The position numbers were made by a program, and so were the translations under genes. 64,000 nt of DNA from Corylus avellana (taxonomy: Eukaryota > Streptophyta > Magnoliopsida > Fagales > Betulaceae), in contig NC_081547.1 of assembly GCF_901000735.1 (NCBI RefSeq), positions 3,162,001 to 3,226,000 on the forward strand. The letters are read 5' to 3'. Under the pieces are notes generated by a model, which was given only the letters and a program-made list of their open reading frames with translations, was not told the DNA's origin and searched no databases. This document shows, in pieces, positions 62,763-64,000 of the stretch. Within the stretch, counting starts at the first letter, position 1. Every line of letters starts with the position of its first letter.

Positions 62763-64000
62763 TAAATAACATTTCTTATTAGGATTTGGAAGCCACGCCT
62801 CAATCGGATTGAGAAGTGGAGAAAGAATGGATGAATAATTCTTTAAAATGTTTCATTTTAATTTGTTAAATAATTACTTATTTCAAAAAAATTTAATTAA
62901 TAAAAATATGGTGAACTTAATTATTAAATTATTACTTTAACAAAATTTAATCCGAAGCTCACTTCAAAATCTCCATGCCGTAAACAAACATTTAGCGAAA
63001 GTCCCCTTAAACTTGAAAGAGCAATGACTTGTATAAGAAGTTTAACCCCAAAGTTCAAAGGTATGTGATTCAACCCTTCGCCTTATTCTGCATAATTATC
63101 TATTTATCTTATTTTTACCCTTTCTAATTTGGGCGTCAGAGTAGTTTCACCAGATCACTCCAATGATCCCTTTTAACCCTCTCATTTTCTTGCAAGACTC
63201 ACTACTCATCATGAAAGTTGCAAGATACTTCTCAAGTCTAATGATGGTCCTGGTAAAGATCTGAAGTCTATTAAATAGCCAAAGGGTGATGATAACTGCT
63301 TAGTGGGTGGGGATCAGTAAACATTTGATTATGTCCTTCTATTAACAAACAACTTAAATCCAAAACATTTCTAAAAATACAAAAATAGTTTTTACCTTTA
63401 CCTCATATCAAAACAACTTCTCAAATTAAAAACAAAAAACACTCCCAACATGGGGTATGTTTATTTGTTGACCTAAAGATTTTTCCATTTGGTAGATGGG
63501 GGACCAAAAGGAAGCAAGCAAAACCTCAGGGAGCATTACCCATCATATTTATTTATTTGTTAAACTTGGCAACACGTAAGTTCCACGACAGAGAGTGGAT
63601 AAGCACATCATTGTCTTGTGCCAACCTAGCTAGCCTTGTTTGTTTGTTTAATGAGAAAACAAAAGCTAACAATGGAGTCAATATATATAACTCAAGAAAC
63701 CTAATAATCTCATCCACTTACTAGTGCTAGCTCCATAAATTGCAAAGAAAATTGAGTGATATGCATCCCAAGCCCGCTATTATGCTAAGTAATTGAACCA
63801 CAAAAGAAAATCCCCTTCCAAAGCAACATCTAGGTTAACTAGAAGGCTGTTTCGTGACCCCCTTTTATCATAAATTTACAAGGGTATAAGATGTCGAACA
63901 TAAACTCTATGTTATTGATTTGAATCTTCTCCTTGAATTTCACATAAATTTTGACAATAGAAAAAAAAAACGAGATTGCAGAACTTCCCTACTCTAAATG
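62763..64000. other. Intergenic DNA to the right edge
   Basis: AT-rich DNA. No coding exon, RNA gene or defined repeat was recognised in this stretch. Confidence 0.5.

Overview
The window looks like nuclear DNA from a woody eudicot, probably a rosid. The genes have plant intron/exon structure with GT-AG introns, the intergenic DNA is AT-rich and full of MITEs and microsatellites, and every recognisable protein belongs to a land-plant family. I cannot fix the species. There is no bacterial, organellar or rRNA sequence. All gene models below were assembled by hand from splice sites and reading-frame continuity; exon coordinates are given in each entry.

Layout. (1) 1-2.1 kb: the 5' half of a minus-strand 2-oxoglutarate/Fe(II) dioxygenase gene, which runs off the left edge. 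(2) 3.8-4.25 kb: a frameshifted relic of a UDP-glycosyltransferase. (3) 5.16-9.46 kb, minus: the SUMO E2 enzyme SCE1, five coding exons, 160 aa, with a 3.1-kb second intron carrying a MITE. (4) 9.5-15.7 kb: gene-free DNA with a MITE and a tRNA-derived SINE. (5) 15.70-28.34 kb, plus: a 25-exon kinesin-4 gene, 1038 aa. (6) 30.1-30.7 kb: possible decayed coding sequence. (7) 31.25-34.28 kb, minus: a two-exon LRR receptor pseudokinase (At5g67200/At3g50230 type, 645 aa). (8) 37.36-38.30 kb, plus: an intronless DUF579 gene of the IRX15/IRX15-L type (315 aa). (9) 38.8-41.9 kb: repeats, including a tandemly duplicated GC-rich foldback unit. (10) 42.31-46.64 kb, plus: a nine-exon poly(A)-binding protein (642 aa). 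(11) 46.6-56.0 kb: gene-poor. (12) 56.01-58.54 kb, plus: a ten-exon APETALA2 gene (500 aa) with an intact miR172 site. (13) 58.5-64 kb: gene-free, with two SINE copies, a duplicated G-box module and a hairpin MITE.

The genes do not form one pathway, but several have adjacent counterparts in Arabidopsis. From memory, At3g50210 (2OG oxygenase), At3g50220 (IRX15), At3g50230 (LRR kinase) and At3g50240 (KIN-4B) are consecutive, and At5g67180 (TOE3), At5g67200 and At5g67210 (IRX15-L) are neighbours. The window therefore looks like an ancestral block in which a KIN-4 motor, a DUF579 xylan protein and a receptor pseudokinase stayed linked. KIN-4 motors and IRX15 proteins both act in cell-wall formation, so the linkage is suggestive, though it proves no shared function.

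I did not find a convincing undescribed system. The best leads are the conserved block, the A-rich leader of the PABP gene, the SINE family, the tandem foldback element and the unidentified decayed frame at 30 kb.
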